This document shows positions 37,303 through 45,915 of a DNA stretch of 64,000 nt, in pieces. Numbering within the stretch: the first letter of the stretch is position 1; each line of letters starts with the position of its first letter. The notes below the pieces were generated by a model, which saw nothing but the letters and a program-made list of their open reading frames with translations, searched no databases and had not been told where the DNA came from. Source of the DNA: Marinobacter sp. JH2 (GTDB taxonomy: Bacteria > Pseudomonadota > Gammaproteobacteria > Pseudomonadales > Oleiphilaceae); contig NZ_CP037934.1 of NCBI RefSeq assembly GCF_004353225.1, positions 1,116,001-1,180,000 on the forward strand, given 5' to 3'. Both the position numbers and the translations under genes were made by a program.

Positions 37303-38574
37303 TTAAACCCGCCGTTTTCGCCCAGCGAACCGCCGCATCGCCTGATCTGAATTTACGTAAACAGATTCAGTGAAGGCGGCGCTGGCATGTCCAAGCTCTT
37401 CACTGATATGCCGTATATCAGCGCCGGCCTCAATGGCTTGGCTGGCACCGGTATGACGGAGGTAATGGGTTTCGGTTCGGATGCTTTCGAGCTGGCGAGC
37501 TTCCTCCGTCCGACCTTCGGCATCCAATCTTTCGACGGTAAGCATGATGGCCTGTTCATACACTCGCTGGACCTGGCGCTTACTTAAAGCACCGCCCTTG
37601 GCGGAGGGCAGAATAGGGTGGTTGTCGCCCTGAACAGGCATCGCAGTCAAACACCCAAGGTGTTCTCGCCAACGCTGAAGGTAGGGCAGGTATTCGTCTG
37701 GCAGGGTAATCGTACGATCCTTATCACCTTTACTGAACACGTAATAGGCCCAGTACTCTTCACCTTGGACGAATTTTCGTTTGAAATCTCCAAACACCGG
37801 CGTTCTTGTTGAGCCGTTTTGCCTCTGCCTTGGTCCTAATTCGCTCACCCGCAAAAATAACGATTTCATGGTGACCACAACGAACAGGTGACGTTCGTAT
37901 TTCCTGTTTTCCTCTGCTGCCAGCAGCAGCGATTCGAGTAGATAAGCCCACTGTATATCCGAAAGACGGCGAACATCGGTTTCGGAATCGACATCGTTGA
38001 TAGTCTGGACCTTTTGGTCACGCTTGCGCATGCCAATCATTGGATTTTTCTGGATGTAGTCTTGAATCAGGAGGTATTTGAAAAACGTCTGAAGAGCGGT
38101 CTTGCTGGCGTTGAGCGAGGCTTGAGTAATGGCGTAGTGGATCGTGCCTTCGGTTTTTTCCAGTTTGGAACGGATAGCAAAAGGGCGCCATTGGGCATTC
38201 GGTAAGCGAAGCCCCTGACGGTCTTGGAAGGCGGAGTAAATTCCTTTACTAATCCAGCTTTTGGGTGGCATGGTCAATGTTTTGAAGTACGCCGTCATTA
38301 CGTCGGAGTCTGTTTGTGAAAGGGTGCGTTTCGATGTGACCCACAGATAGTTCAGGAAACGCTGAACCTCAGAACGGAATCGAACAAAGGTGCCTTGGAC
38401 ATCCGAATATTTTAGAAGAAATTTACGCGTGATCTCGTAGTCCGCACGCAGCAATTCTTCGGGAATGCTGAGGTTCTGAAAGAACTCTGGTATTGACGGG
38501 TGCCGGTGAAAATCACCCTGGTCTTCAAGGTTTTCGGCGGTATCAAAAAGCGGGTGGCCTGAAAATGATGACAT
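37303..38574 (-). CDS. Tyrosine recombinase / site-specific integrase
   Basis: A 423-residue integrase with a SAM-like N-terminal DNA-binding region (about 50-180) and the catalytic domain. The active residues are visible: Arg242 (LRVSEL), Lys at 282 or 285 (KGDKDRT), His370 and Arg373 (THYLRHTG), His396 (LGHAS) and Tyr406 (ESVYVNS). The length and the insertion between ArgI and Lys set it apart from lambda-type phage integrases; it resembles stand-alone island integrases. No tRNA gene or phage gene is adjacent. It borders the sugar-catabolic operon and is the main evidence for transfer in this region. Confidence 0.92.
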   Translation of the reverse strand: MSSFSGHPLFDTAENLEDQGDFHRHPSIPEFFQNLSIPEELLRADYEITRKFLLKYSDVQGTFVRFRSEVQRFLNYLWVTSKRTLSQTDSDVMTAYFKTLTMPPKSWISKGIYSAFQDRQGLRLPNAQWRPFAIRSKLEKTEGTIHYAITQASLNASKTALQTFFKYLLIQDYIQKNPMIGMRKRDQKVQTINDVDSETDVRRLSDIQWAYLLESLLLAAEENRKYERHLFVVVTMKSLFLRVSELGPRQRQNGSTRTPVFGDFKRKFVQGEEYWAYYVFSKGDKDRTITLPDEYLPYLQRWREHLGCLTAMPVQGDNHPILPSAKGGALSKRQVQRVYEQAIMLTVERLDAEGRTEEARQLESIRTETHYLRHTGASQAIEAGADIRHISEELGHASAAFTESVYVNSDQAMRRFAGRKRRV

Positions 38575-38631
38575 CTGGAACCTGACTGATTTCGGTTTTC
38601 AGCCAAGGGTAGCTACGTGCCCTTTAAAGAT

Positions 38632-38656
38632 CCAATACTTTGAATGTTGGACATTC
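38632..38656. repeat. integrase-proximal copy of CCAATA...TTGGACATTC motif
   Basis: CCAATAC, nine bases, then TTGGACATTC. The same elements recur at 47521-47546 on the far side of the catabolic operon, where they form a perfect palindrome. It lies 58 bases upstream of the integrase start. Possible recombinase-binding or attachment site. Confidence 0.45.
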
Positions 38657-38683
38657 GCTATTAGGCATTCATTGATATAAATG

Positions 38684-38721
38684 TGTGTCCGAAGTCTGGC
38701 TGTTGCCAGAGTCCGGACACA
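38684..38721. repeat. long hairpin upstream of the integrase gene
   Basis: Arms of 17 bases (TGTGTCCGAAGTCTGGC and its near complement) pair at 15 of 17 positions around a TGTT loop. There is no T-run, so it is not a standard terminator. Its place between the integrase and the operon end suggests a recombination site or a structured RNA. Confidence 0.5.
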
Positions 38722-38747
38722 TGACAAGCTTTGATGGATGAGATGTT

Positions 38748-38831
38748 ATGGCTTATCGTTTAGCCGACCTTTGGATTGATGGGGGTTGGAGCGTGCCACA
38801 CGCTAACTTCGAACTGGGAGTACCAGTTTAG
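38748..38831 (+). CDS. possible 27-residue small ORF
   Basis: An ATG preceded by GGATGAG opens a short frame (MAYRLADLWIDGGWSVPHAN and so on to TAG at 38829). It lies in the non-coding stretch between the integrase and the SDR gene. There is no homology I recognise. It could be a gene remnant at the island junction; confidence is low. Confidence 0.2.
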   Translation: MAYRLADLWIDGGWSVPHANFELGVPV

Positions 38832-38858
38832 TACGTAACACAAGCCATTTTATGGCGA

Positions 38859-39623
38859 TTAAACCAAGCCGCCATCTACGATGTAGGTCTGGGCCGTAAT
38901 CATACGGCTATCGTCTGAAGCCAAGAACAGCACCATCCGGGCTACGTCTGCTGGCACTACCCTCTGGTGCAGACTCTGATTCTCGAGTACCTGGCGCTCA
39001 AGCTCTGGATCCCACCACAGGGCCTTCTGGCGCTCGGTAATGACCCACCCAGGCAACACAGTGTTGACACGAATACCGGCATCTCCCATATCTCTGGATA
39101 AGGTACGAGTTAAACCGATGGTACCTGCCTTGGCACTGGAGTATGCGCTAATATCTCGCGAACGGCGCATGGAGCTAGGTGAGCTGAAGTTGATGATTGA
39201 CCCACCCCCGGCAGCTTCCATTCCAGCGAACACCGCCTGGCTCGCAAACAAGACGTGTCGAAGATTGGTGGCCTGCAGCTCATCCCAGGTTTCAACGTCA
39301 AGCTCTGTTAGTGGCACTCGCGTATCGCGGGCAGCATTGTTAACCAGCACCCCGATGGTACCGAAATCACCGACTGCCGCATTGATGACCTCCCGTAACG
39401 AGGTAATGTCAGTAACATCGCAGTAAGAGAAGCGTACTTGGGCGCCTTGGGCCTGCATGCGCTCCGCCAACGCGGTGCCCGCCTTTTCATCAATATCCAC
39501 GAAGGTAACTTTTGACTGCTGTTCGCAGAAGTGCTCCACCATACAGGCGCCAATTCCGCTGGCTCCGCCACTAATAAAAATATGCCGACCTTTTAGACTG
39601 GGGTAACGCGCATACTGACTCAT
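38859..39623 (-). CDS. SDR-family sugar dehydrogenase
   Basis: A 254-residue classical short-chain dehydrogenase with the nucleotide motif SGGASGIG (18-25), NNAA and the catalytic Tyr161/Lys165 pair (YSSAK). I take the second ATG (39623) because AGAAGG sits about nine bases ahead of it and directly abuts the first ATG (39632). Last gene of the catabolic operon. By context it oxidises either the free sugar to its lactone or a downstream 2-keto-3-deoxy acid. The exact sugar is not decidable. Confidence 0.88.
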   Translation of the reverse strand: MSQYARYPSLKGRHIFISGGASGIGACMVEHFCEQQSKVTFVDIDEKAGTALAERMQAQGAQVRFSYCDVTDITSLREVINAAVGDFGTIGVLVNNAARDTRVPLTELDVETWDELQATNLRHVLFASQAVFAGMEAAGGGSIINFSSPSSMRRSRDISAYSSAKAGTIGLTRTLSRDMGDAGIRVNTVLPGWVITERQKALWWDPELERQVLENQSLHQRVVPADVARMVLFLASDDSRMITAQTYIVDGGLV

Positions 39624-39673
39624 ATTGATCATCCTTCTGATTGTCGCTGGTTAACGTAAGGAAGGTGCCACCC

Positions 39674-40456
39674 TCAATAAACGTCGCCGTTCTGAGTCTG
39701 GAGGCCCATGGCTTTAAGAATGCCGCGGGAGCCATTAACCAACAGACTTGCATCCGAACCCGCTGTAACCAGATTACAACCGCGGGCCAGCATGCTGCTC
39801 GCATGTTCCGGGGTGCCATTATGAATGCCCACCACTTTGCCTTTTTGACGACAGCGTGCAATGAGCGTTTGAATGATTGTGTCCAGCTGACCTTCTCCAT
39901 GATCAAAACCGGGTTTTTCTCCATGTGAGAGCGCAAGGTCCGCGGGGCCAATGTAAATGCCATCGAGACCATCAACCTCAAGGATTTCATCAAGATTGGC
40001 AACGCCTTCGCGGGTCTCGATCATACCCAGAACCAGCACTTCATCGTTGGCATAAGTGGCATAGTCCGCGCCGGCATACAGCATGGCGCGGTGGGGCCCA
40101 TAACTGCGTTTTCCCATTGGGGGGTAACGGCTGGATTCCACCAGGGCCCGTGCATCGTCAGCGTTATTGATCAACGGCGCGATAAGGCCATAGGCTCCTG
40201 CATCCAACACCTTCATGATCAACCCGGGCTCTAAACTGGGAACCCGGACTAACGGCACAGTTGGAGTTGTGGAAATTGCGGTCAGCATGCTAACAAGTTC
40301 CGGATAACCGATCAGGCCATGCTGCATATCGATGGTCAGACTATCCCAACCCTGATGCGCCATGATTTCGGCGGCAAACCCGCAAGGCATTGACAGCCAT
40401 CCGTTGACAACACCCTCTCCTTTATTAAAGCGTTGCATAAGTCGATTAAAACGCAT
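39674..40456 (-). CDS. HpcH/HpaI-family 2-keto-3-deoxy aldolase
   Basis: A 260-residue class II pyruvate aldolase from ATG 40456, which has GGAG upstream. Family blocks: GWDSLTIDMQHGLIGY, MIETREGVANLDEIL and GIYIGPADLALSHGE, carrying the metal-binding Glu/Asp. Relatives cleave 2-keto-3-deoxy sugar acids (such as 2-keto-3-deoxy-L-rhamnonate) to pyruvate plus an aldehyde. It lies between the SDR and lactonase genes in the same operon. Confidence 0.9.
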   Translation of the reverse strand: MRFNRLMQRFNKGEGVVNGWLSMPCGFAAEIMAHQGWDSLTIDMQHGLIGYPELVSMLTAISTTPTVPLVRVPSLEPGLIMKVLDAGAYGLIAPLINNADDARALVESSRYPPMGKRSYGPHRAMLYAGADYATYANDEVLVLGMIETREGVANLDEILEVDGLDGIYIGPADLALSHGEKPGFDHGEGQLDTIIQTLIARCRQKGKVVGIHNGTPEHASSMLARGCNLVTAGSDASLLVNGSRGILKAMGLQTQNGDVY

Positions 40457-40528
40457 GAAATTCTCCAGTTTCGGACCTACATGGTCACTGTACAAGATGG
40501 TGAAGAGTGGTCCTGCCGATCCGGCAAG

Positions 40529-41416
40529 TCAGCTGCCCGCCCCAAAGGTCGCGACAGCTACACCGGGCACCTCGACTTCTAACGCAAACACGCTACCTGA
40601 CAAGGGAGCGGAGGCCAGAGCATCGGAGGTCAACCCATGACGCAGCGTGGTGATATAGAGCGTCTTCATATCTGCCCCGCCAAAACAGGGCATGGTTGGG
40701 CCAGGGCAGGGAAGACGCACTTGACGCGCCAGTCGTCCGGTGCGGTCCCAGTAGTTCAGTACACTGCCAAAGACCCCTGCGCTCCAGTACCCACCCTCTA
40801 TATCCGTGGCTCCACCATCAGGCATGCCATGTTTTTCAGGATTGGTGACTGCCATGACACGCGGATTGCTCATTTCACCGCGTTCGGGGCAGTAGTCGGC
40901 AACGTAAAGGGTGTCCCGTCGAGTGTCGCTAAAGTGCATACGGCGGCCATCGGCGCTCCAAGCCAGTCCATTGGAGACGATCAGGTCCCGATGCAAACAG
41001 ACCGACTTACCGCCAGAATCCACACTGTAAAAACGTCCCAGCGGCCTCGACTTCTTTTGTTCGTCCATGGACCCGATAATAAAGCGCCCGCCCGGGGCCA
41101 CTTTTCCATCATTGAACCGCGTGCCCTCTCGGGGTTCCCCGGTCGGGCAGCAAAGCCATTCCAAGGTACTGCTCGTTGGTTCAAATAGGTAGATGCCGGA
41201 CCGCATTGCGACAATCAAACGACCATCCATACAGAGCCCGAAGGCGCCCATTGTCTCAGGCATAACCCAGCGCTGACGTTCTCCATCACTGATGCGATAG
41301 GATTCAATGGCCGGTGCGTAAAGATCAGCCCACAAAAGGCAGCCTCGCTTGGCGTCCCACACCGGTGATTCGCCTAACTCTGCTTTAGACTCAATTAGTA
41401 GTTCCAGCTCAGCCAT
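40529..41416 (-). CDS. SMP-30/gluconolactonase-family sugar lactonase
   Basis: A 295-residue six-bladed beta-propeller lactonase. Family metal-ligand blocks: AELGESPVWDAKRGCLLWAD, RFNDGKVAPGGRF, SNGLAWSADG and MPDGGATDIEGGYW. It hydrolyses an aldonolactone (arabino-, xylono-, galactono- or similar) to the open aldonate. It sits upstream of the aldolase and downstream of the dehydratase in the operon. Confidence 0.92.
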   Translation of the reverse strand: MAELELLIESKAELGESPVWDAKRGCLLWADLYAPAIESYRISDGERQRWVMPETMGAFGLCMDGRLIVAMRSGIYLFEPTSSTLEWLCCPTGEPREGTRFNDGKVAPGGRFIIGSMDEQKKSRPLGRFYSVDSGGKSVCLHRDLIVSNGLAWSADGRRMHFSDTRRDTLYVADYCPERGEMSNPRVMAVTNPEKHGMPDGGATDIEGGYWSAGVFGSVLNYWDRTGRLARQVRLPCPGPTMPCFGGADMKTLYITTLRHGLTSDALASAPLSGSVFALEVEVPGVAVATFGAGS

Positions 41417-41475
41417 TAAAGTAACCTTTTGTTTTCGCTGTTCGCCGCCTGCTCAGCTAACTTCCGACCAAACAT

Positions 41476-43194
41476 TCAGTAGATATCAGGCTCTGGCGTA
41501 CTTCCCGGTGCCCCCTTGGCAAAGTCGAAGTCACAGCCCTCATCGGCCTGAAGAACATGGGCTTTATAAAGGGAGGCATAACCGTGCGGGTGACGATCTT
41601 CCGGCGGATTCCATTCTGTGAGACGGCGTTGAATTTCGTCTTCCTCGACCAGCAGATCGAGGCGCCGGTTAGGTACATCGACAGAGATGACATCACCAGT
41701 CCTGACTACCGCTAGGGGCCCACCAACGGCCGCTTCAGGCGTTACATGAAGAATACAACTGCCATAGCTGGTGCCGCTCATCCGTGAGTCTGAGATACGC
41801 AACATATCGCGAACACCTTGCTTCAGCAGTTTGCCGGGGATCGGCATCATTCCCCATTCAGGCATTCCAGGGCCGCCAACGGGGCCTCCATTTTTAAGCA
41901 CGATGACACTGTCGGCCGTGACCGGGAGATCTTCATCATCGATATGTGCTTTAAGTTCGGCAATCGTCTCAAAGACATAGGCCGGCCCCTGATGCACATG
42001 CAAACGCGGGTCAGCAGCAGTGGGTTTGATGATAGCCCCCTTGGGGGCCAGGCTGCCGGTGAGCACTGCGGTACCCCCTGAGGCATTAACCGGGTTTTCC
42101 AGCGAGTGAATTACCTCTGGTCGCCAGACCTTTGCACCCTCGATGTTGTCACCGAGACAACGACCAGTGACGGTCATGGCAGACAGATCCAGTTCCCGAC
42201 GAATGTTGGTCATCAGGGCTGGCAACCCTCCGGCATAGAAGAAATCTTCCATGAGATATTCCCCGGAGGGCTTAAGGTTGAGTACCAGCGGCACGCGCCG
42301 TGATATTTCGTTGAACCGCTCCATCTTCAAGTCGATACCGAGGCGCCGCGCCATGGCGACGAGATGGATAATGGCGTTGGTGGAGCCGCCAATGGCCATG
42401 TCCACGGCGATGGCGTTATCAAAGGAAGCGGCGCTCATTACGTCTGTAGGTTTAAGGTCTTCCCCGACCATCTCAACTATCCGTTTGCCACTGGCATAGC
42501 ACATGCGGTTATGGTTGGCATCTACCGCTGGAATACTGGAGGCGCCCGTCAGGCTCATACCCAAGGATTCACCGATAGACATCAGCGTTGCAGCGGTACC
42601 CATTGTCATACAGGTGCCCGGTGATCTGGCGATGCCATTCTCGATTTCGTTCCAGTCATCCAGGCTGACAGTTCCGATACGTCGCTCGTCCCAGAATTTC
42701 CATACATCGGTGCCACTGCCCAGTACTTGCCCGCGATAATTACCCCGCAGCATCGCGCCTGCCGGCACGTATATCGTGGGCAGGTTCATGGAAATCGCCC
42801 CCATCAGTACGCCGGGCGTTGTTTTGTCGCACCCACCCATGACCACGGCGCCATCAACGGGGTAGCTGCGCAGCAATTCTTCTACCTCCATCGCAAGCAT
42901 ATTGCGATACATCATGGCGCTGGGCTTCATCAATTGTTCGCCCAGAGACATAGCCGGCAGTTCGACCGGAAAGCCGCCCGCAGCGGTGATACCGCGTTTG
43001 ATATCCTTGACCCGCTCGGGGAAGTGAGAATGGCAGGTATTAAGATCATTCCAGGTATTGATGATAGCGATCACCGGTTTACCGACGAACTCCTCGCCCC
43101 AGTACCCCATCTGTTTGACTCGCGAGCGATGTCCGAAAGAGCGCAGGTCATCTCTCTCAAACCAACGATTGCTTCTCAAGGTTTTTGAACTCAT
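41476..43194 (-). CDS. IlvD/EDD-family sugar-acid dehydratase
   Basis: A 572-residue iron-sulfur dehydratase from ATG 43194, with GGAGGGTGAGG ahead; the frame is open to 43263 but that part overlaps iclR. Cluster-ligand cysteines are seen in NTCHSHF and GGCDKTTPG. Other family blocks include the Lys/metal region GGSTNAIIHL and the C-terminal SDSRMSGTSYG. The pentonate/hexonate branch (ARHD type) dehydrates aldonates to 2-keto-3-deoxy acids. The operon context favours that over branched-chain amino acid synthesis. Confidence 0.92.
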   Translation of the reverse strand: MSSKTLRSNRWFERDDLRSFGHRSRVKQMGYWGEEFVGKPVIAIINTWNDLNTCHSHFPERVKDIKRGITAAGGFPVELPAMSLGEQLMKPSAMMYRNMLAMEVEELLRSYPVDGAVVMGGCDKTTPGVLMGAISMNLPTIYVPAGAMLRGNYRGQVLGSGTDVWKFWDERRIGTVSLDDWNEIENGIARSPGTCMTMGTAATLMSIGESLGMSLTGASSIPAVDANHNRMCYASGKRIVEMVGEDLKPTDVMSAASFDNAIAVDMAIGGSTNAIIHLVAMARRLGIDLKMERFNEISRRVPLVLNLKPSGEYLMEDFFYAGGLPALMTNIRRELDLSAMTVTGRCLGDNIEGAKVWRPEVIHSLENPVNASGGTAVLTGSLAPKGAIIKPTAADPRLHVHQGPAYVFETIAELKAHIDDEDLPVTADSVIVLKNGGPVGGPGMPEWGMMPIPGKLLKQGVRDMLRISDSRMSGTSYGSCILHVTPEAAVGGPLAVVRTGDVISVDVPNRRLDLLVEEDEIQRRLTEWNPPEDRHPHGYASLYKAHVLQADEGCDFDFAKGAPGSTPEPDIY

Positions 43195-43198
43195 AACC

Positions 43199-43969
43199 TC
43201 ACCCTCCGTGATGCAGATAGTTTGTGTATATTTCTTTAATTTCAGAGACCTTCTTCTCAACATATGAGATCAGCTCGTCATCGATTTCTCTCATATCTCC
43301 ATGCGCTTTCGAGGAAATAACAACGGCCATTTTTGTGTGGTTCTCTATAAATATGGGAAGCGAAAATGAAATCATGCCGATTTCCAACTCACCATAAGAG
43401 GTGGCGTAGCCGCGATCTCTTATTTTCTTGCACTCCTGAGAGAAGGTGTCAGAGTTGACAATGGTGTTTTCTGTTATCTTCTTTAGGCCGTGTTCTGCTA
43501 TCCAGCTTTCAATGTTTTCATCTGCTTCGTTGGCTAGAATCAACTTGCCTCCTGCCGAGGCGTGAGCAGGAATCAGGTCACCAATAGCAAGCTTACTTGC
43601 ATAAACCCTTCGTAACGGAGACCTGCAGAGGAACATCACGTTTCCTCCTTGTAGCGTTACGATAGAGACCGGAAGGTCTATTTCCTGAGATAAATTTACG
43701 ATCTCTTTAGACAAGACATCCAGAATAGGATTTTGATTTAGATACTTGCCTGATATCTCTAACCATTTGGCAGTCAGAAAAAACTTATCATCGATTTGGT
43801 CCAGGTAACCTAAGCTTTTAAAGGTCAGGAGAAACCTTCTAGCTGCAGCCCTGCTAATGCCTGTGGACTTCTCAACCAAGGTTGGGGTTAGCCCTTCTTT
43901 TTCAGAAGAAAATAGATCAATTAAAGACATGCCTTTAAGCAAAGTCAGGGACATCGATTTTTCGTCCAT
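43199..43969 (-). CDS. IclR-family transcriptional regulator
   Basis: A 256-residue IclR protein with an N-terminal winged helix (LVEKSTGISRAAARRFLLTF) and a C-terminal effector domain (HASAGGKLILA; RDRGYATSYGELEIGMIS). It is inside the operon between the TRAP permease and dehydratase genes, 5 bases before the dehydratase start. It probably represses or activates the whole operon in response to the sugar or a 2-keto-3-deoxy intermediate. Confidence 0.92.
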   Translation of the reverse strand: MDEKSMSLTLLKGMSLIDLFSSEKEGLTPTLVEKSTGISRAAARRFLLTFKSLGYLDQIDDKFFLTAKWLEISGKYLNQNPILDVLSKEIVNLSQEIDLPVSIVTLQGGNVMFLCRSPLRRVYASKLAIGDLIPAHASAGGKLILANEADENIESWIAEHGLKKITENTIVNSDTFSQECKKIRDRGYATSYGELEIGMISFSLPIFIENHTKMAVVISSKAHGDMREIDDELISYVEKKVSEIKEIYTNYLHHGG

Positions 43970-44022
43970 TAATAATCACCGTAACCGTTTAAATTATAAT
44001 TTTATTGTTCTATGACACGCCG

Positions 44023-45321
44023 TTACTTATAAAGCCCTAAGAACTGGGGCAGCGCCAAGCTCAGTTGGGGAAAAGACGTGATCAGCACCAGAGCTGCAAC
44101 CATTGCTACAAAAAAAGGAAACAGTGGTCGTATAACCGAATGAATACTTACGCCCGCCACCGAACAACCTATGAACAGCGCAATTCCCACCGGCGGAGTG
44201 AACAACCCGATACAGAGATTGAAAATCATCATGATTCCAAAATGCAGTGGGTCCATTCCGAGGCTGGTGGCCACTGGCAGGAAAATTGGAGTAAAGATTA
44301 AAATTGCCGGCGTCATGTCCATGAAAATACCCACTGCGATCAAAATCAGGTTTATGATCAAAAGCAGTATTAGGGGGTTTTCAGAGATCGCCAGCAGAGC
44401 CTCGGTAATCATTTGAGGGATATCGGCGCGGGTCATGACCCATGACATTGCAATGGACAAAGAGACCAGAATGAGCACCAGTGCCGTTGTGGTTACCGAC
44501 TCGACTATAACTTTGTAAATGTCTTTCAGGGAAATCTCCCGATAAACAAATACTGAAAGGAAGAAAGCATAGAGAACGGCAACTGCGGAGGCTTCAGTCG
44601 CAGTGAATACTCCAGCCAAAATTCCTCCTATTACGATTATTATCAGTGCAAGACTGGGTAGTGCTGTGACAAAGGCTTTTAATTTATCTCTAATTGTCGA
44701 TCGTTCGCCTACTGCGTACCCCGCACGCTTCGACAGAAAATACCCTGTCACCATGAGCGCAAAACCCATTAGGAAACCCGGTAAATAGCCTGCTGCGAAA
44801 AGTGCGGCTATGGATATATTCCCCGCTGTTACCGCATAAATAATCATGACGTTAGAGGGGGGGATCAATAACCCTGTTACGCATGAGGAAATATTAACAG
44901 CAGCTGAATAAGTGTCTGGAAAACCAGCCTTACGTTGCATGGGGGACATCGCGCTACCTACGGCGGCTGCCGCGGCTGTCGCGGAGCCTGAAATGGAACC
45001 AAACATCATATTGGCGAGTACATTGACATGCCCCAGCGATCCCGGTGTTCGCCCAACAAGAACCAGCGCCAAGGCAATTAACCGCCGTGCTATTCCACCG
45101 TGATTCATTAACACGCCAGCAAGAATAAAAAATGGAATCGCCAACAAAGAGAATTGGTCTAGCCCCGACACCATCCGTTGGCTGATAATCGTCAGTATTA
45201 TTTCCGGCGGAAGAATGAAACATCCCGCTATAAAGGCGGAAATACCTAAAGCAAAAGCAATTGGAACACCAGTGAAAACCAGGAAAAAGAACGAGACAAG
45301 AAGGACTAGGGCAGCATTCAT
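44023..45321 (-). CDS. dctM: TRAP transporter large permease (DctM)
   Basis: A 432-residue membrane protein with about twelve spans and DctM-family motifs (FGSISGSATAAAAAVGS, PPSNVMIIYA, ILIFTPIFLPVA, CIGLFTPPVG). It is the sodium-driven channel of the TRAP importer. It overlaps the small-permease gene by 4 bases and precedes iclR by 53 bases. Confidence 0.95.
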   Translation of the reverse strand: MNAALVLLVSFFFLVFTGVPIAFALGISAFIAGCFILPPEIILTIISQRMVSGLDQFSLLAIPFFILAGVLMNHGGIARRLIALALVLVGRTPGSLGHVNVLANMMFGSISGSATAAAAAVGSAMSPMQRKAGFPDTYSAAVNISSCVTGLLIPPSNVMIIYAVTAGNISIAALFAAGYLPGFLMGFALMVTGYFLSKRAGYAVGERSTIRDKLKAFVTALPSLALIIIVIGGILAGVFTATEASAVAVLYAFFLSVFVYREISLKDIYKVIVESVTTTALVLILVSLSIAMSWVMTRADIPQMITEALLAISENPLILLLIINLILIAVGIFMDMTPAILIFTPIFLPVATSLGMDPLHFGIMMIFNLCIGLFTPPVGIALFIGCSVAGVSIHSVIRPLFPFFVAMVAALVLITSFPQLSLALPQFLGLYK

Positions 45322-45845
45322 TTGCGAACCTCGTCTATAGAAGGAGCTTCACTCCCAGTATCTGATGACAGACTGAATAAAGACTCAATCAAATTTACTA
45401 TGCAGAATAAACAGATCAAGGAACCTGAAACCGGTAGGGAAGCGTAGACGTAACTCATTGATATCTGCAACGCAGGAGAAGTTTCGCCCATACTTGTTTC
45501 GACCATACGGAGTCCGCCGATAACCATAATGACGAAAGAGAAAGCACCTACCATCAGTTGGATATAGATGTCTACATAACGTCTTGATCTTCCTTTAAGA
45601 ATACTTTGCAACAAGTCAATGGCAATATGGCGCCGCGATGAACTGCAAATGGCTGCCCCGATGAGCACTAACCATATAAGCAAAAAACGGGATAACTCAT
45701 CTGTTAACGTGCTAGGCTGAGAAAGCAAATACCGGCTTATCACTTGCCAGCTGACGCACAGGACTAACACCGTCATTATAGAAGCGCCAATTATTGATAG
45801 TAGCTGCGTCAAATGTTGGCGTATTCTGAAAATGTGATTTAACAT
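45318..45845 (-). CDS. dctQ: TRAP transporter small permease (DctQ)
   Basis: A 175-residue protein with four membrane spans and the DctQ block VISRYLLSQPSTLTDELSRF, with LLIWLVLIGAA following. It pairs with DctM. The gap to the upstream dctP gene (70 bases) contains a hairpin. Confidence 0.92.
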   Translation of the reverse strand: MLNHIFRIRQHLTQLLSIIGASIMTVLVLCVSWQVISRYLLSQPSTLTDELSRFLLIWLVLIGAAICSSSRRHIAIDLLQSILKGRSRRYVDIYIQLMVGAFSFVIMVIGGLRMVETSMGETSPALQISMSYVYASLPVSGSLICLFCIVNLIESLFSLSSDTGSEAPSIDEVRK

Positions 45846-45861
45846 ATCTCGCCTTTATATG

Positions 45862-45889
45862 AGTCCCGAGGCAATAAAGCTTCGGGACT
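45862..45889. terminator. intra-operon hairpin between dctP and dctQ
   Basis: Arms AGTCCCGA and TCGGGACT are perfect and enclose a 12-base loop, in the dctP-dctQ gap. No T-run follows on the minus strand. Such hairpins often stabilise or partly terminate the transcript so the binding protein is made in excess. Confidence 0.55.
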
Positions 45890-45915
45890 ATTCATAAAAC
45901 AATGTCTATTTGTTT

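Noticed and set aside
37303..38574. Prophage associated with the integrase
   Set aside because: No capsid, tail, terminase, repressor or lysis genes nearby.
37219..38860. tRNA attachment site for the integrase
   Set aside because: No cloverleaf or tRNA 3' end could be recognised in the flanks.
43195..43263. N-terminal extension of the dehydratase
   Set aside because: Overlaps the iclR coding end, and a strong GGAGGGTGAGG site marks ATG 43194 as the start.
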